NCBI GenBank assembly: GCA_037074705.1
Contig: CM073594.1
Location: 77,563,009-77,627,008, forward strand
Source: Zhengitettix transpicula
Taxonomy: Eukaryota; Arthropoda; Insecta; Orthoptera; Tetrigidae
DNA length: 64,000 nucleotides
Direction of reading: 5' to 3'
Under the pieces are notes generated by a model, which saw only the letters and a program-made list of their open reading frames with translations, had not been told where the DNA came from and searched no databases. Positions 20,259 to 34,297 of this stretch are shown here, one piece after another. The position numbers and the translations under genes were made by a program. Within the stretch, counting starts at the first letter, position 1. Each line of letters begins with the position of its first letter.

Positions 20259-22555
20259 TAAGATTTATTATAAATAGAAATTAAAGTTTTAAATCAGCTA
20301 TCATATAATCATAATACATTGAATTCATTTACTTTACAATACAGATGTATATAATGTTTTTGTCTTATGCAGTAAGTGCCATTGAGTGAATATATTCCAT
20401 CAAATTCATTATAAATAACTTTTTAAATCCACAACTAAAACGAAAATTGTAAAAACCGCTATAAAGAAAGCTATTTCTTAAAATCTGTAGCACGTCAGTT
20501 CATAGTAATTTTTCATTCGACATACATAGCAAAAAAAAACGATAAAATATGAAGGAGAATTGAAAGAAACGGAAACGTTTTGACCGCCATTTACACAGAA
20601 GCAACACATTAATAATAGTTATTAATTATTTTGGTTAGAATGATTATACCATGGAAAATGAACCTTGATTTTTCATGTACCGAGTGTTAAAAGTGACTAG
20701 GGACACAAGAAATTAATTCATGGGAATTTCTCAACCTAACATCAAAGATAAATCTTGGTGTTATAGCGACAGTACTCTGAATGCGTCTTTATGTGGAATA
20801 CGTCATATATTGAAAAAGGTATCTAATACTAATAGATGGGTTTCGTTGAACGGAGATATAATAATATATATTTTGTATATAAAAAGAATGCCTTTTAAAC
20901 CAGTCAATTGATGTAGCTGAAATGAAACTAATAGATTATGTGAATACTTATGATCAAACCATCTGAAATCATGAAGGGAAATTGTCCTCAGTCATTGTGT
21001 TTTATGTATATTACCTTCTTCCTTCATTTCTATTTTCTTTAAATTGATTGTTGGTTCAACTTATAAAAGACCGACGCAAGAAAAGCATTTAAAAATTAAT
21101 ATATTTTAATATAGTTAACTAAATTCATTACCATTTAAATCCATATGGTTTTTTTATTACTCTTTAACAAGATATAATAAAGGAAATGCCTATATGTCGT
21201 TATTAACGGGAAATTACACCGCAAGACGTGCTCGATATTACCTTGTAAAATTTAGTAAGGGAACGAGCATTCAAAATGTAATCTAATTAGACGATCTATC
21301 TTTGGATAATAATAATAAGTATATATAATATGAAACAATTGTAATATAATCAAGCAGTAGTTGTGGAGTTGCTAATGACATTTATGTTGACGCGACTATA
21401 AACGATAAATTAAAAAATATAAATGTTAAAGTACTCTATGACAAAATTAAAAAAGTCTAAATAGAACTTTTAGATTTATTTATTATATTTATGGAGTATT
21501 TACTAGATTAGGACGAGATCACTGCGTCGCATTCACGTCCAGTTTCTGAAATAAAATTACGCGTGGGAAAAAGTTTGGTGGGACTTCAATTGAATTAAGG
21601 TTGTATTTAGAACTGGAATATGTTCATTAAATCGATTGTTATTCGAAGACATCATTCTATTTTTTCATATAGTGAAACGCCTTCAATTAATGGGACATAT
21701 TGCTGGAACAAAGAATTTTAACAATGGGACATGAGCCAGTTAGTTTTTTTAAAAAAAAGAGAGAGAGAGAGAGAGAGACGAATAGAAAACGGCAAGGGAC
21801 AACAGAAATAGGGAATAGCAATGTGTGAGTAGAATAGAATAAAGGTTTTTTGCAAAATCTGACAAACATGATGGGATTTAACGCCAAAGAAGAAAAAAAT
21901 TAACGGCTCTGTGTGACTGATTTATAGCTCATTGCCATCTATTTCTCATTAACCAGGGCTTTTCCATTCACACCTTTCCCAGGAAACATAAAACATTCAA
22001 CTATGAGAAACGCAAATACCTGGAGGAATTCCTGTGAACCTATTCAGATGAGCCTCGCTCAGGAAATCTGAATATCTGCGCCTATTCCGTATATAAACCA
22101 GTATTCTCATTAAACATTAATCCTTGCTTGGCGAACTTGTCATCCCAGTAATTCTGTCTGTACTTTGTTTTACATTTCTTTCAACTTAAAAAAATTCGTA
22201 AAAAATTATACTCAAAAGAAAAACAAATTTACATAAAAATATCAGTTTTTGAAACAATCAGCGTTGTATTTTTCGTCTGAAAATTGAATGTGAAGGCCTA
22301 CAATAATCTGAAAGAAGTCAAGATTTACCGCTATGGCACCTCATTGAGAGCAAATAAGATCGTAACACCGAGAACTATACGGTTTACTAGCTCGGATAAA
22401 GTTATCAAATATATTTTTTTCAGTCTCAAAGCATTATTTAAACGTCTTTCTAGAAGCCAATTTCACCGCGGATCGTCCTAATATAAAATTTTATGGCAGC
22501 GTGTTCCCTCGTTCTTTATTCATATAAGAGAACACTCGAATAAGCTGCAAAAGTT
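20259..22555. other. AT-rich non-coding DNA with GA microsatellite
   Basis: A GA-dinucleotide run lies at about 21,759-21,778. Short frames at 20,720, 21,687 and 22,284 match nothing and have chance-like composition. Confidence 0.4.
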
Positions 22556-23105
22556 ATAAATACCTGTTTTTATTAGACGCGGTTCATGCTTCAAAACAAG
22601 ACTAAGGCGAGGCCGCCGCATTTCTTCTCGCAAATAGTGCCGTAATTGTCAATTATGTCTCTCGCGATTGGCGTGAGTAATGGTATTTAAACACCGACCT
22701 GTAAGCTGGGATAAATTGCAGTACGAGATCGTCCCGAAGCCGGCACTTAGGCGGTGTAAGGAGACTCAAATTGAATATAATTAACGGTGAAAGCGGCATT
22801 ACCGTGGACTGTGCTAGTAGCTGCTTGCCCTCGTAACAATAGCCCTGCTTTATGTCGGTTAATATTAATTAACCCGTGGGTCGTCGACGACTAGGCAGCT
22901 CATGAGGAAGTTGTGCGTCCGTGTGTAATTAGCGCCGCTCATAAAAATTACAATAGTATGCAATATTCCTCAGACCACGGCCGTTATAAATATGTATTGA
23001 GCCGGGTTCTTTATGGAGAAGACGTGTACGAAGGCCAGAAACGTCCTGGATGGCAAGAATGACCTCGGATGACTGTTTTAGACCCTAGAAAATAAAGGCA
23101 ATCGA
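22556..23105. promoter_or_regulatory. Complex GC-richer island with paired homeodomain-type sites
   Basis: This island stands out clearly from its AT-rich flanks. TAATTGTCAATTA (22,643-22,655) is an inverted homeodomain-core pair. GTTAATATTAATTAAC (22,858-22,873) has arms GTTAAT/ATTAAC. AATTAGCGCCGCTCATAAAAA near 22,930-22,950 resembles a Hox/Abd-B-type cluster. No coding frame of note. It is the strongest enhancer candidate on texture; function is inferred. Confidence 0.4.
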
Positions 23106-24936
23106 CTGCTCAAACATGCAAGTGGAGGAACAATAAACTAGTCTAGGAGCTCTCAGGATTATAATAACTCACGGACGGTGTCAAACGTTGAGTGTCGGTC
23201 AAACAACAAAAGCAACCGCACGTGTTTTCCGCGATTTCAAAAGCGATAATCGTTCTCGAAGTTGAGTTTTCAATAATAATATTAATAACATATTAAATAA
23301 TGTATATTTCTGAAATGGATCCACGAACCACTAGGACTGATCGTATATAACATTTCCACGGAATTCTAAACCATTTCAAACTGTATTTACGTTTAGTGGA
23401 AAATTTTAGTCTCCATAGCTATATTAAACTAACGCATCTCTTATATTCACACAAATATATTTAAATTACAAAGAAGTATGTACAGGTGTTGTGTAATCTT
23501 GAAAGTGACATACTATGAAATTTTTTAAATGAATAAAGTCACTTCATTTACAATAGAGTCATATTTCAAAATCTAAAGTACCTTCGAAAATAATTTCTTT
23601 ATCACAAATTCATCTGGTGTCAACAGTGGAACTAACACAGATTTTGCAAGGTGTACAAACTGTATCACTTACAAAAGAATGAGCCAAGTATGTGCTCGTC
23701 TGAATAAATTAACTACTTAATCTTTTCTTCCGCGATCGCTTTTCCTTACAAGAAATTATTCATTTATTAACTTTTACCCAACCTATAGATAAAGTAAAAC
23801 ATTTATTATAATTAAAATGTACACAGAATACATTAGGCGAAGTCACATATTTATTAATTTAATAAATGCTTTTTGTAATTATATTATAAACGTAAAATTT
23901 ATTTTCATTTTTTTTCTTCTAACTTCGATCCGTCTACTAATTGCAACAAAAGCTTTTGGTGTAAATATCAGTTCATAATAAGTACCTAAACTTCATCATC
24001 AGTTAGTCTTTTCCTCAAAGTTTAATTGTGAATTTTATTTTATAAAATTGAGTAAACAGGATAATTAATCATCCAATTAACGAATAGATATGTTAAAATA
24101 ATTATGTTGATTTACCGACATTTTTAAAGCTCACGCGACTCACTGATAGTATATAGTATCTTAAATTTGCTATTCTAAGATAAAGATAACAGCTAAAGAA
24201 GAATATAACATTTACGGAAGTCATAAGTATAGACCTACGAGTTATTTCACTCACAAATTTTATGTTAATAATTACCATACGGAAATATGAATAAAATTAT
24301 ATTACTGACGTCATTATTCAGATTTCCTTGATATATAGTTAATTTTATTATTATACCATTTTAACGGCTTTAGACATGTTTCATTGTAATATTAAGTTTG
24401 TTAGTTATTTATTAAAACGTTATTTGCTTTTGTGTCTCCTGATTTGTTACTACATTTCAGTACAAAATTGATTTAACATTATAACAGGTTCTTAACGAGC
24501 ATCAGGCGAACAAAAGATCCCTTCACATAAAACTTGGTAGAATTTCCTGTTCAAAAATTTCCCTGTCCTTACAGTTATGAGCATGTAACGGCACAAAAAT
24601 TGTCAACTAACGAGGAAATTTGTAGTGTAAAAACTGTAGAAGCTTCATGACCGGCTGTTTTAATGTCACTAATCAGAAGGAGAAAAATTATTTAAAGACA
24701 CACATTCACATAATTGAACTCGACTTATTTGAATCAGTGTAGTAATGTCAAAATAATCAACTAAAATAAATTATTCCTGTTACGCTTTGACAATATTTAA
24801 TGTTCATTTAGGGGTTACAGAAATGTACAAACACTACTTTAATTATTCTTACTAAATTGAAATTGCCTTGTGATGAGTTAGTCCGGTTAAACATCCAGGT
24901 AAAACTGGTATAATGGATAATACAATATAAACCTTG

Positions 24937-24975
<39 letters not shown>

Positions 24976-25004
24976 GACTATTTAAGATAAATTATGAATA
25001 AATA
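23106..25004. other. AT-rich non-coding DNA, AT microsatellite near 24,940
   Basis: An AT-dinucleotide run of about 32 bp spans 24,940-24,971. Nothing else recognised. Confidence 0.4.
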
Positions 25005-25370
25005 ACAGGCTTCAGAAAAGATATTTAATAGAAATTCTACATCGTTTCGCCGCAATTTGCGACCTCTTAAGATAAGTCGTGTTACACTATAAAACCAAAC
25101 AAACACAAGAATGAAAATAATTTTTATATGAAAGGTTAGACAATTCACTTAATAATATAAATTTTGGTGGATTTACAACGTTTGACAGTCAGGGTTCTTC
25201 TCCGCTGACTGCTTTGGTCTAAATGCGCAATTTAAACGATAACGACCAGTAAAAAAATTATTTTAAGTATTTTAATTGTTCGGTTTAATAGTGTTGTGTT
25301 GTAATATTTCTATTAAATATTTTTTTCTCACGTTAAAAGGCTGTTGTTTATTTATAAGCCTTTACTAGCC
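25005..25370. repeat. Inverted pair of hairpin-module repeats
   Basis: On the minus strand the left arm reads CTTAAGAGGTCGCAAATTGC, then GGCGAAACGATGTAG, and ends CTTTTCTGAAGCCTGTTATT. Its stem GTCGCA/TGCGGC differs from other copies but still pairs (one G-T). At the right, 25,305-25,365 (plus) carries only the distal end, TTTTTTCTCACG...AAAGGCTGTTGTTTATTTAT. Confidence 0.55.
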
Positions 25371-25407
25371 CGTCAATGTTGGAAAAATGCTACGGAGCAA
25401 TGCCCGA

Positions 25408-25411
<4 letters not shown>

Positions 25412-25451
<40 letters not shown>
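25412..25451. repeat. AT-dinucleotide microsatellite
   Basis: About 40 bp of uninterrupted TA repeats. It lies just after the preceding module and may have grown from an element tail. Confidence 0.9.
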
Positions 25452-25454
<3 letters not shown>

Positions 25455-25679
25455 AACAGATGAATATGTTTATTAACATACAAAAGCTCCTTGTATATAA
25501 AATGTATTAACGGACGGACATTTTTACAGAATTGACGGATCGTTTTATTGATTTAGAATGAGAATAATAATTACGTAGACATGATGCGTTTTTATGAGAT
25601 TAATATTAATATTTGGGATATGGGAAACAATAAAACCATTCAGCTCGCCAGACCAAAAATAACGTTCACGTTAATGGAA

Positions 25680-25990
25680 AAATGACGTATTATGCCGTGG
25701 GAAAGAGAAAATTTATCCCCCAAAGGTCGCAACGTGGCCTGCAGATTGACAGTAACGATGTATTGTTTCGCTGGGTACGCGTCTAGCTTGCCTCCTCGCG
25801 CAATTCTGGGGCATTCCACGCAATCAGCGACAAAGATCGCTGGTCAGAGATTGCCATCAATCGGGCGGGACTTGGTAGGCCGCTGCGAAACCACTCTTAT
25901 GCCAGATACTTTCACGGTACGACAAAGAAACTCTCCTCTTGGAGGTACAAAAACTGACTTGGATCTACGGTATCGAAATGCTTACTAATA
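25680..25990. promoter_or_regulatory. GC-richer island, candidate conserved enhancer
   Basis: A 98-residue plus frame (25,692-25,988) is open across this island, but it has no recognised domain. CAAAGGTCGCA (nuclear-receptor half-site-like), GCATTCCACGC (TEAD-like) and several CG-rich words suggest regulatory sequence. An unrecognised exon remains possible. Confidence 0.3.
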
Positions 25991-26711
25991 TTGAAAAACG
26001 ATACCTGAAATAATATCATTTCCTATTCTGACTGTGTTTATATAACATAAATAATTTTTCTTTAAATTCCGTTGATTTATTACCCTACTAATATTATTAC
26101 TATGGTTTCATGCTATATAAATTGAAAAACAGTTTCGACAGCTTCCGTGCACACTTTTACAAACCATTCAATGACAGGAAAATCAGCAGTATTATTCAAG
26201 AAGCTTTTTTATTTCATTGTATTTTTAAAATCGTCAACTCTGTGGTTTGCAACTTCAGCGATGTTTTTTGAAGTCACTGTAAAGACTATTTAAATTTTAG
26301 CTATGAAGCCACGCGTAGGAACTAACTTTTAGTCCGCTGACTCTTCCTAATAATTTGATCGCTGTGCTTAAATTCTGAAACCACGTGTTAAGATTAGTAC
26401 AGATTAATCATCATTTTCCATCAGGCGTCTCTTCAATCCCCGAGAGCGATTTGTCGGCGGTAGAAAGGATTTTTTGTTTCAGAAAAAAAAATCTATGTCT
26501 TTTTTAGTATCGAGAGGACGCAGAGAAGCACCTGGTTAACTGATACTTCCTCTCAGATTTTCTAAGAAATGATGACGCATCTATGATTTCACAGTTAACC
26601 AGACACACACTAGTACAGTTGCAATATACACTAAATGGTTGACTGTAATGCCGACACAACTGTTAGCATCCACAATGGACGTTAATTTATTCGTATACAC
26701 GTAATAAAAGA

Positions 26712-26775
<64 letters not shown>

Positions 26776-29700
26776 TAATTTGTTGTGTAGTGATTAAAAG
26801 TGACTCGCTCGCGTATATTTTTTTCTGAAATATTAAACAAATAAGAATACCGGCTAGATAATATTTATTGAAACACAGCTATAAAAGTATTTAAAAATTA
26901 TATTCTACGATTATATATATATTACGGATCTTATTGTTGTTATACATACTTTATCAAACAATAAAATTTTTACGGGAGCAATTTTCGTTTGTAAATCACA
27001 ACCTCATTCGAACTACGATTCAATGCGCCGTACGATTTTACAAACGTTGTGCAACAAATGTGTATTTATAATATCCTGAAGGCGTAGAGGAAGAGGATAT
27101 AACTTTGGGAACGCTATCTTCGAACGCCAATATCAGGTTCCTCCGTATATGCATATCACATCCCCTAAGCTCACAACAAACGTTGTAAATACAGCTAAGA
27201 ATAACAAGAACAAAATAATAAAAATACGTTCCTGACGCAACCTGTTTATATACATGTACAAGGTTAGATTTTTCCTATATAAAATAAAAATGCCAGCCTC
27301 GTGGATTTACAGGAACGATTTTTAATATAACTGTAATATCTCTAAACTTATTACGTTGCACACTCCGATCTGAATTTATATTCATAGTTGAGTTTTCATT
27401 ACTTAACATAACATTAATTACTTCCAAATAATTTAAATACTGATTTCGGGAAATATTAATTTAAAATCTTCACAAATTTCGTAGCTTGAGAAACGTTCGC
27501 AGCGATTATGGAAATCGTAATTTTCCTCACAATGAAAACTACAGAAGTCACGGGAAATTTGTCGCTTTATGGTTTGTAAGATGACCAATTGATTCAAAAA
27601 TATGTCATTTATAGTAACGGTAACAGAAAATATATTAATGAATGTCAGTTTGTTACTGTTGTTAATATTGTGTACTTGTGCGTCAACTAGAATCAACTGG
27701 GAATTAACTGAAAAATTTCAGTTTTGATAACTGAAATCTGCTGCAAATGAAGCGAGAATCCAGCATTGTGTAAACCGCGGAAGTGATCATAAATCATAAT
27801 AGGACTATGGACACAGAGAATGTAAAACAACGCGTAATAATAATATAAATACTGAGATGTGAACCTCTGAATAAAATAATAATATTTTAATCTTTACGCC
27901 ATCACAGTTCGAAATTCACACCTATATATTTTATTTTAATTGTTAAATTTTTATTTATACTGTTAATCACTTTATTATAGCAACGTTAATAATACTTGAT
28001 TAAATAACAGTATGAAATTCAAATTATTTTAATAACAAGTAATTAAAATTATTTAATTTTAATGATATAAATGTTGCCTCTTTGAAAATAGTAGCACTAG
28101 ACTCCTCTAGGAATATAGTCGGTGTCACGTTTAACCTAGGAATAATATTTCATCGAATATTTCAGAAAAATTCAGCTACAATCTCTTAAGTAAAATCGTA
28201 TACGGCTCAGAACAAAAAAAAATATTAAAGGGCACCATATTTATACCAACAGTTTTAGAACAGGTTAATGGCTTAGTTTTATTTACATTACAGCTGGACA
28301 AAAAGAGCTCCAAACCGTTATATGGCCGGACGTTCCAAGAGTCTACAAGGTTTTATTATTGTGAAACCAAAGCAAAAAGAAACACTATTCTACAGTGAAA
28401 TATGTCGTATTCAATAAATCACTTTCTTTACCGTTTAGTCTAATTAAAGGAATTCTCATTCATATATTTTCATAAGATATGTCACTTTATAAAGGCGTGC
28501 ACCATAGATAATTTGTTCTTATTTCGTAATCATATTTAAGCTATGAATTATTAGAAATGTTTCTTTCGCAGTAGATCTTAATGCACGTTAAAAGTTATCC
28601 ATCCATGCCTGGGTTTCTGTGTAAAATATTGATAAATAATATTGCGGAGTAACTTTACGGCGGATAAGACAACGAACATTTTTGTACTATGTTAAAATGC
28701 CCGAGTTTGGGAATTAATTCGAGCACACGATTGTGTTTCAATTAATATGTAGACCATACACTCCATTATTCAGTTTTTAATGTAAATATAGTCGTTATAC
28801 TAATTCTTCATAGCATCCATAACATACACTAAAGCGTATAATTCTATAAATCAGCCAGGGAAATATTTCAATTAATGTTATGGTACGTAGTTCACATACG
28901 AGGCGTTTCTGTTCGGATATTTTCAATTTATTTTACTTTATTTTATTGTCACAGTAACGACTCTCTCACGCCCCATAAAATAGAACTTCCCGTGTACTCA
29001 TCGGTGAACAGAGATAGTAACATTTTCCTCAACACAAAACGAATTGTCGCAAATTTTCTGTTGCTTTCATACTCTTAACGCTCCCTGTACTCATAAAAAT
29101 ATCTAAATACAAAATACTTTCTTGATACGAATTCTTGTTTGACTGTATTTCCTACATTAAAAATCAAACTACGCACACGAATTTTTTATTCTAAAATAAA
29201 TAACAAATCACTCACGATATATTATAATTTTTTAAACTAGAAAATATACAAGGACTTCATCTCACAGAAATTATTAAGCAATTAAAATTAAGGTTTAACA
29301 AAACTCCATCTGTGATTCACGTGTTTTCTTCCGTCTCGGTAACAGTTTCTTTACGCTTTATTACACAAAGAACAACATTAAAATTAATTTGTATTAAAAA
29401 TAATACCATTACAAAATAAGTTTATTGTCGTGAGTTAAAAAATTAATAATTAACGTTTAAAATAGTTGCAGGTAAAGAAATTCAGTCACGATGCTAACAT
29501 GTTTTAATTTGGACGATTGTATTTCAATAAATATTTAATCCATTACGCAGGCATTCAAGATGTTTTAAAATACCTCAATAATTTTTGTTAGTAATTTTCT
29601 GTACGAGAATCATAAGGAGGAAGATCGCTAATAAAATGGAAAGGAAACGATTGATAATTTGCAAAGTATTTTGAATTAAAATAAAAATTATTGATATTTA

Positions 29701-29945
29701 CTTGTTTATAGATACTGTTATACTACAGTATATTAAAATATGGGTTTGGCAATTCAGAAGAAATTAACTTCCTGTAATTCAGTACTTTTATTGTGATTCA
29801 ATGGAAATAGCACTGGTAGATAATAGGTTCCAAACAAATGGAAATTGACCTTTTATGTTAGCTGTTCATTTCACAACCGAAATATCACAATCATTAAGGC
29901 GACCTAAATTAAAAAACAAAGTCGTTTCGAGTCACAGATTAATGA
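25991..29945. other. AT-rich gene desert with TA/TG microsatellite
   Basis: 26,715-26,774 is a compound TA-then-TG repeat of about 60 bp. Short frames at 27,433 (minus) and 28,875 (plus) have no recognisable similarity. No transposon protein was seen. Confidence 0.45.
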
Positions 29946-29949
29946 TCCT

Positions 29950-30245
29950 TTCAAAAATTACAAGCTAAATTCCAGACGCCTGTTTACGGAATCTCGTTGC
30001 TTAATTTATGAAGTGCATTAAAAGGGGAAACCGCTGTGGCCGCAAAACAATCAGAAATTAATTGTTTGGCGTTGCCCGCGATAACAGAAAGAATTGAACC
30101 AATTAATTCTTGACGGTAATAAATTTTATTGGCTATAATGTTGCTGCCCGTACGGTCATATCATCAGTGCCTGCATATGCGGGAGATGCGGATAATTCAG
30201 ACACGGAATTTCATTTTTTGCCGCGTGTATACATCGCCCTAGATT
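29950..30245. promoter_or_regulatory. Complex island with forkhead and Runt-type sites, candidate enhancer
   Basis: TGTTTAC (29,981-29,987) is a forkhead core, AACCGCTGTGG (30,029-30,039) holds a Runt-type site, and CAATTAATTC and GAAATTAATTG are homeodomain-like. The segment has higher complexity than its AT-rich flanks and no frame. It lies about 6.6 kb 3' of FoxB, so the forkhead site could be autoregulatory; that is speculation. Confidence 0.35.
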
Positions 30246-32910
30246 TCAATTTTTAGAAAAGTTATCATCATAAACAAGTGCTAACACAAACTTGGGGAAG
30301 CATTCTTCAAACCTGTCCTTAGCGTTCAAAAACTTCAGTAATCGGGAAGTTCTTATGCTTAATATGAAAATAAAACTGTATAAAATAATATTATATATAC
30401 ATTCCTAAATACAGGTCCCGATATTATTTGTAATTTATTTAGTATCAGTTCACAGATGTTTAGTAACTATTGATTATGATGAACAAGTGACTATATATTA
30501 TGCTAAGCTAATTATCGTATTCTCCTGAAGAAAATTTTGTTATAACACTGATTATTTTGTGAAAGTGGTATTTTTTGTATAACGATAAATCTAGTATCAA
30601 ATTAAATTCGTTATGCGAAACCTACAAAAATGTGTTTTTTTAAAACAAAACTATACATACATTAAATATTTCATTTAAGTGTCGCGACATCTCCAATTTC
30701 CTGATAAATCAATAGCTGAGCGATGACAGCTGCAGTTGAAAATTAAGTACAAATTTATATAAACAAAAAGTCCTGTAAGACAACGAATACGGGTGATTTC
30801 GAATTCTCTGAAATTAATTACCGTACAAGAAAATACTCTTTCAGGTTCACACTTTAACTCTCCGAAAACGTTTATAATACAGAATAAACACTCATAACGT
30901 ATTCAAGACCCGTAAGTTAAAAAAGTATGAGAACTACGTGCCAAGAGACTAATAGAATGCGCAGTACCTGCATTTCCGCTACGCTAATAACTCATATTTC
31001 GGGCTACACTGTTAATAACACACTTCAATGTGCGGAAATAATCATTTTTTATGTTTACTAACCGATAATTACTCGGGTACGGCTAAAAACACTGGTATTT
31101 TTCACTAAATAAATCAATCACGTGTTAAATATTCACTGAATACACTAATCTAACTGCGCTGTTTTCAGGGGAAAAAAAGTCAGCATTTCAATGTAAATAT
31201 GTTTTACGATACTATACATATTAATAAATGAGTATTTTACGAGTTAGAAGATATTTTGAGTTCCCATAATATTTTAATTTACAAATAAAAAGCGGTTAGT
31301 TACCGACGAGACCGAATTCAAACTTAATAATAGAACAATAAAACGTTACAATAACTCTAAAAATTCAATTTAAACAGAACTGAAATAGTTTTATTCGGCG
31401 CAAATTAACCGGAGAACCTGTATGCCTGTTCTACAACCTTGTACGACTTGCAGATTACGTAAATATCATGTTATATTTCCGACATGTTCTACAAAGCGTA
31501 AAATAGTTACAGCAAACGAGTTTTACATAGGGGATTAGAAATTTAATATCCCGTATTTGTTGAGTGTAGTAATATTCAGACCTAATAATAAAACGAAAAA
31601 ATATACATGCGTTTAAGAAAACTGTGTCCCTAATTTTACTGCTTTAAAATTCATTCCACGAGTTTTGCTGCATGTAATTTTTTTTAAAAAAAAACAGTCA
31701 TAAAGATGGAAAATATTAATTAAGCTATTATTCATCAGATATGAAATATTATGAATAATGTTAAAATTGGTCGGCAGTGACGCGTATAATAAGAATATTT
31801 CATTTTACAAAATGTACTAATACACTGCTTTGTCCGTGTCTCAAATATTAATGACTTTTTCCATAAACAGCGAAGTCTTGAGAATGAATATCAAAGTCGA
31901 GAAGCGCTGAACAAGTTAAAAAATTAAGTTTCCGAATAAGTGGATCTCAGCGTTAACAGAAAAACATTCATTATTTTTAGTGTGATAGCCACAGTCCACG
32001 GGGAACTATTAGTTTCCGATATAGAAAATAAATTATGTTCACTCTGTAACGGATTTTTAGAATTAAGAACGTATAAGAAAATATTTTTCACGTATACTCT
32101 TTTAAGTTTAAAAAATAATATTTTGCGTTAAATTTCATTTAAAAACCTAATAAACTATTTTATTTGTATCCAATTCCAAACATTCATATGAAAATTAACC
32201 TTTATACCTTTCAATGTTATAAAAATTCATAGATAAACTATATTCATTCGTTATCAATTTTAACAGTAGCTTTCGTCGTTATTTTCCGACATATTCATCT
32301 GTTTCAGGCTGAATAAACATAATACATTATTCATTCTGTAATATTTTTCTTATTTTAGTTCCAAGAAGTGTATTAAAGACTATTTATTCCAGAAAGAACG
32401 ACGAAAATAGCGCTCCGATTGAAACTAAAAATTTAACTGTAAATGGCTCCCTGATTTCGTTTAATAACCACGTTCTTTATCATTTTAACTTACATTTTTT
32501 CCAAACATTATGAAATGAAACATTATGGTATGTAAAAAAATATGTTCATTTAATATTACTACGTGGACGCTTTAATTTATTAATGGAACATTTCGTAAAT
32601 GTTTTCAAATATTGGAACTAATTTCATCAGAGGCTATTTTGTGAACATATATAAATTAAGACTAAAATTATATATTTTAAGTCAGAATATTGATGATAAT
32701 TTTTAATGCTATAAAACTCAATTAATGAAGTAATATTTGCGTGATATTTTTTAATTCATCAGTGTACGTCTATTGAAAAGAAATAAACGAAGACTGCACA
32801 ATAGTTTCTGGGTATTGACTTAGAAATCAGCTTTGAAAATAAGATTCGTACATTATTTTTCTTTGCACCGAATTGCTTAAAACCTTTGTTTTACAATTTC
32901 CACCCAGTCG
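30246..32910. other. AT-rich non-coding DNA, nothing recognised
   Basis: No repeats shared with other parts of the window and no protein similarity. The 63-residue frame at 31,940 is chance-like. Confidence 0.45.
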
Positions 32911-32914
32911 CAAA

Positions 32915-33125
32915 GAAGTTTATTTTCCTGCAGGCCATTGCTGGCTTGTATTTGTAGGTAAGGAACGTCAAGGGTAATTAATCCCCCTAGTGGTGGTCAT
33001 TTACAGCTTCCTAACGGCCACCGTCTCCTTATAAATCTGACGTTAACTCGTTCAGATCTGCTCCTTTTCAGCAACCATCTGTCAATGTGTGCAGGAGGAA
33101 ACTAAGTGATTGAATGCACACATTC
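32915..33125. promoter_or_regulatory. Short complex island with TAATCC site, candidate enhancer
   Basis: TAATTAATCC (32,975-32,984) combines a homeodomain core with a K50/Otx-type TAATCC. CAACCATCTGTCAATG contains an E-box-like CATCTG. The island is about 200 bp and non-coding. Confidence 0.3.
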
Positions 33126-33856
33126 GCTAACGTTAACTAACGTTAAACAGAGGCATGCTTTATTATTGAAAAATAATAGCATCAATTTCACGTCATAGTA
33201 TAAGAGGTTGTTATCTGAAATGCTTAATATTGAATTCACAAATTATTGTGAGAGAATCTAAATAAATATTTAGAAATTTCCTACACGTCTTACTCCTTTA
33301 TTTATATTAATTACATTAAACAAGGCTGTCATTCATAAAAATATCTAATACTGAATTGTGAAAAAATATTCGAAGTTCCAAAATTAAAGAATTTTCATAT
33401 GTAACTGTAATAAATTCGTTTTCTTTTCTGTAAATAAAGGAACGTTTACTGAAATATACTTGCAGCGTAAAAGCAGAATTTTAGATTTCAACCCAGTCGC
33501 GTATTTTTACGACTATTGAAAACGCGCACATTGTAATTAAAAACACCTACAAAATTCAAATATGCTTTTTAAAATATTGTGACTAATAATACATTTTATA
33601 TTACGAACAATTTCGTTGACGTTCGATCGCTGATTGCCATAGAGCAACGTAAGTTTAAAATTTTATTGAATCATTTTTTAATAATTTTCACATGAACGTA
33701 TTTTATTAGCCTATTTTAGTATATAAATCGAAATTATTTTGTAAAACGAATTCCCTATTTCAAATAATAGCTTACGACAAATTTAAGCTATATAATACGA
33801 ATTTTTGTTGTTAGTCGTCACTGCATTTTCCTATTGTGATATAACAACCTCATACC

Positions 33857-33898
<42 letters not shown>

Positions 33899-34295
33899 TC
33901 TTAATACCATCTTTTTACATTTATTATTTTGTTGTTCCATAGTAACTGTACTGAAACCTGTTTTGAGACCATTATAAATAATATTTCGTGATATTATGCA
34001 GTAATAATATTTCTGTAAATATATCTCGAATTGACGAGATTTCATTATGTTCGGTATATATGAAAAACTATGGCCTTAATTTTTTTAAATAAATTCTGTA
34101 TAATTCTTTAGTTTTACAGTAACTGCAGAAATACGGTATATTTTTAAGTATTTCTCGCTTCAGTATTAATTTACAGTGATTATTTTCTTAGTTAATCACT
34201 TTATGCATAGTGAAATTATTTAAACAATTGGACTATGAGAACAAGATAATGCTTTGTGATTGGACGTTTGGATTATTATACTATGAAGATACGCT
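33126..34295. other. AT-rich non-coding DNA with AT microsatellite 33,859-33,895
   Basis: About 37 bp of AT repeats. A minus-strand 75-residue frame passes through it as a repeated IY stretch and is not a gene. Confidence 0.5.
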
Positions 34296-34297
34296 TA

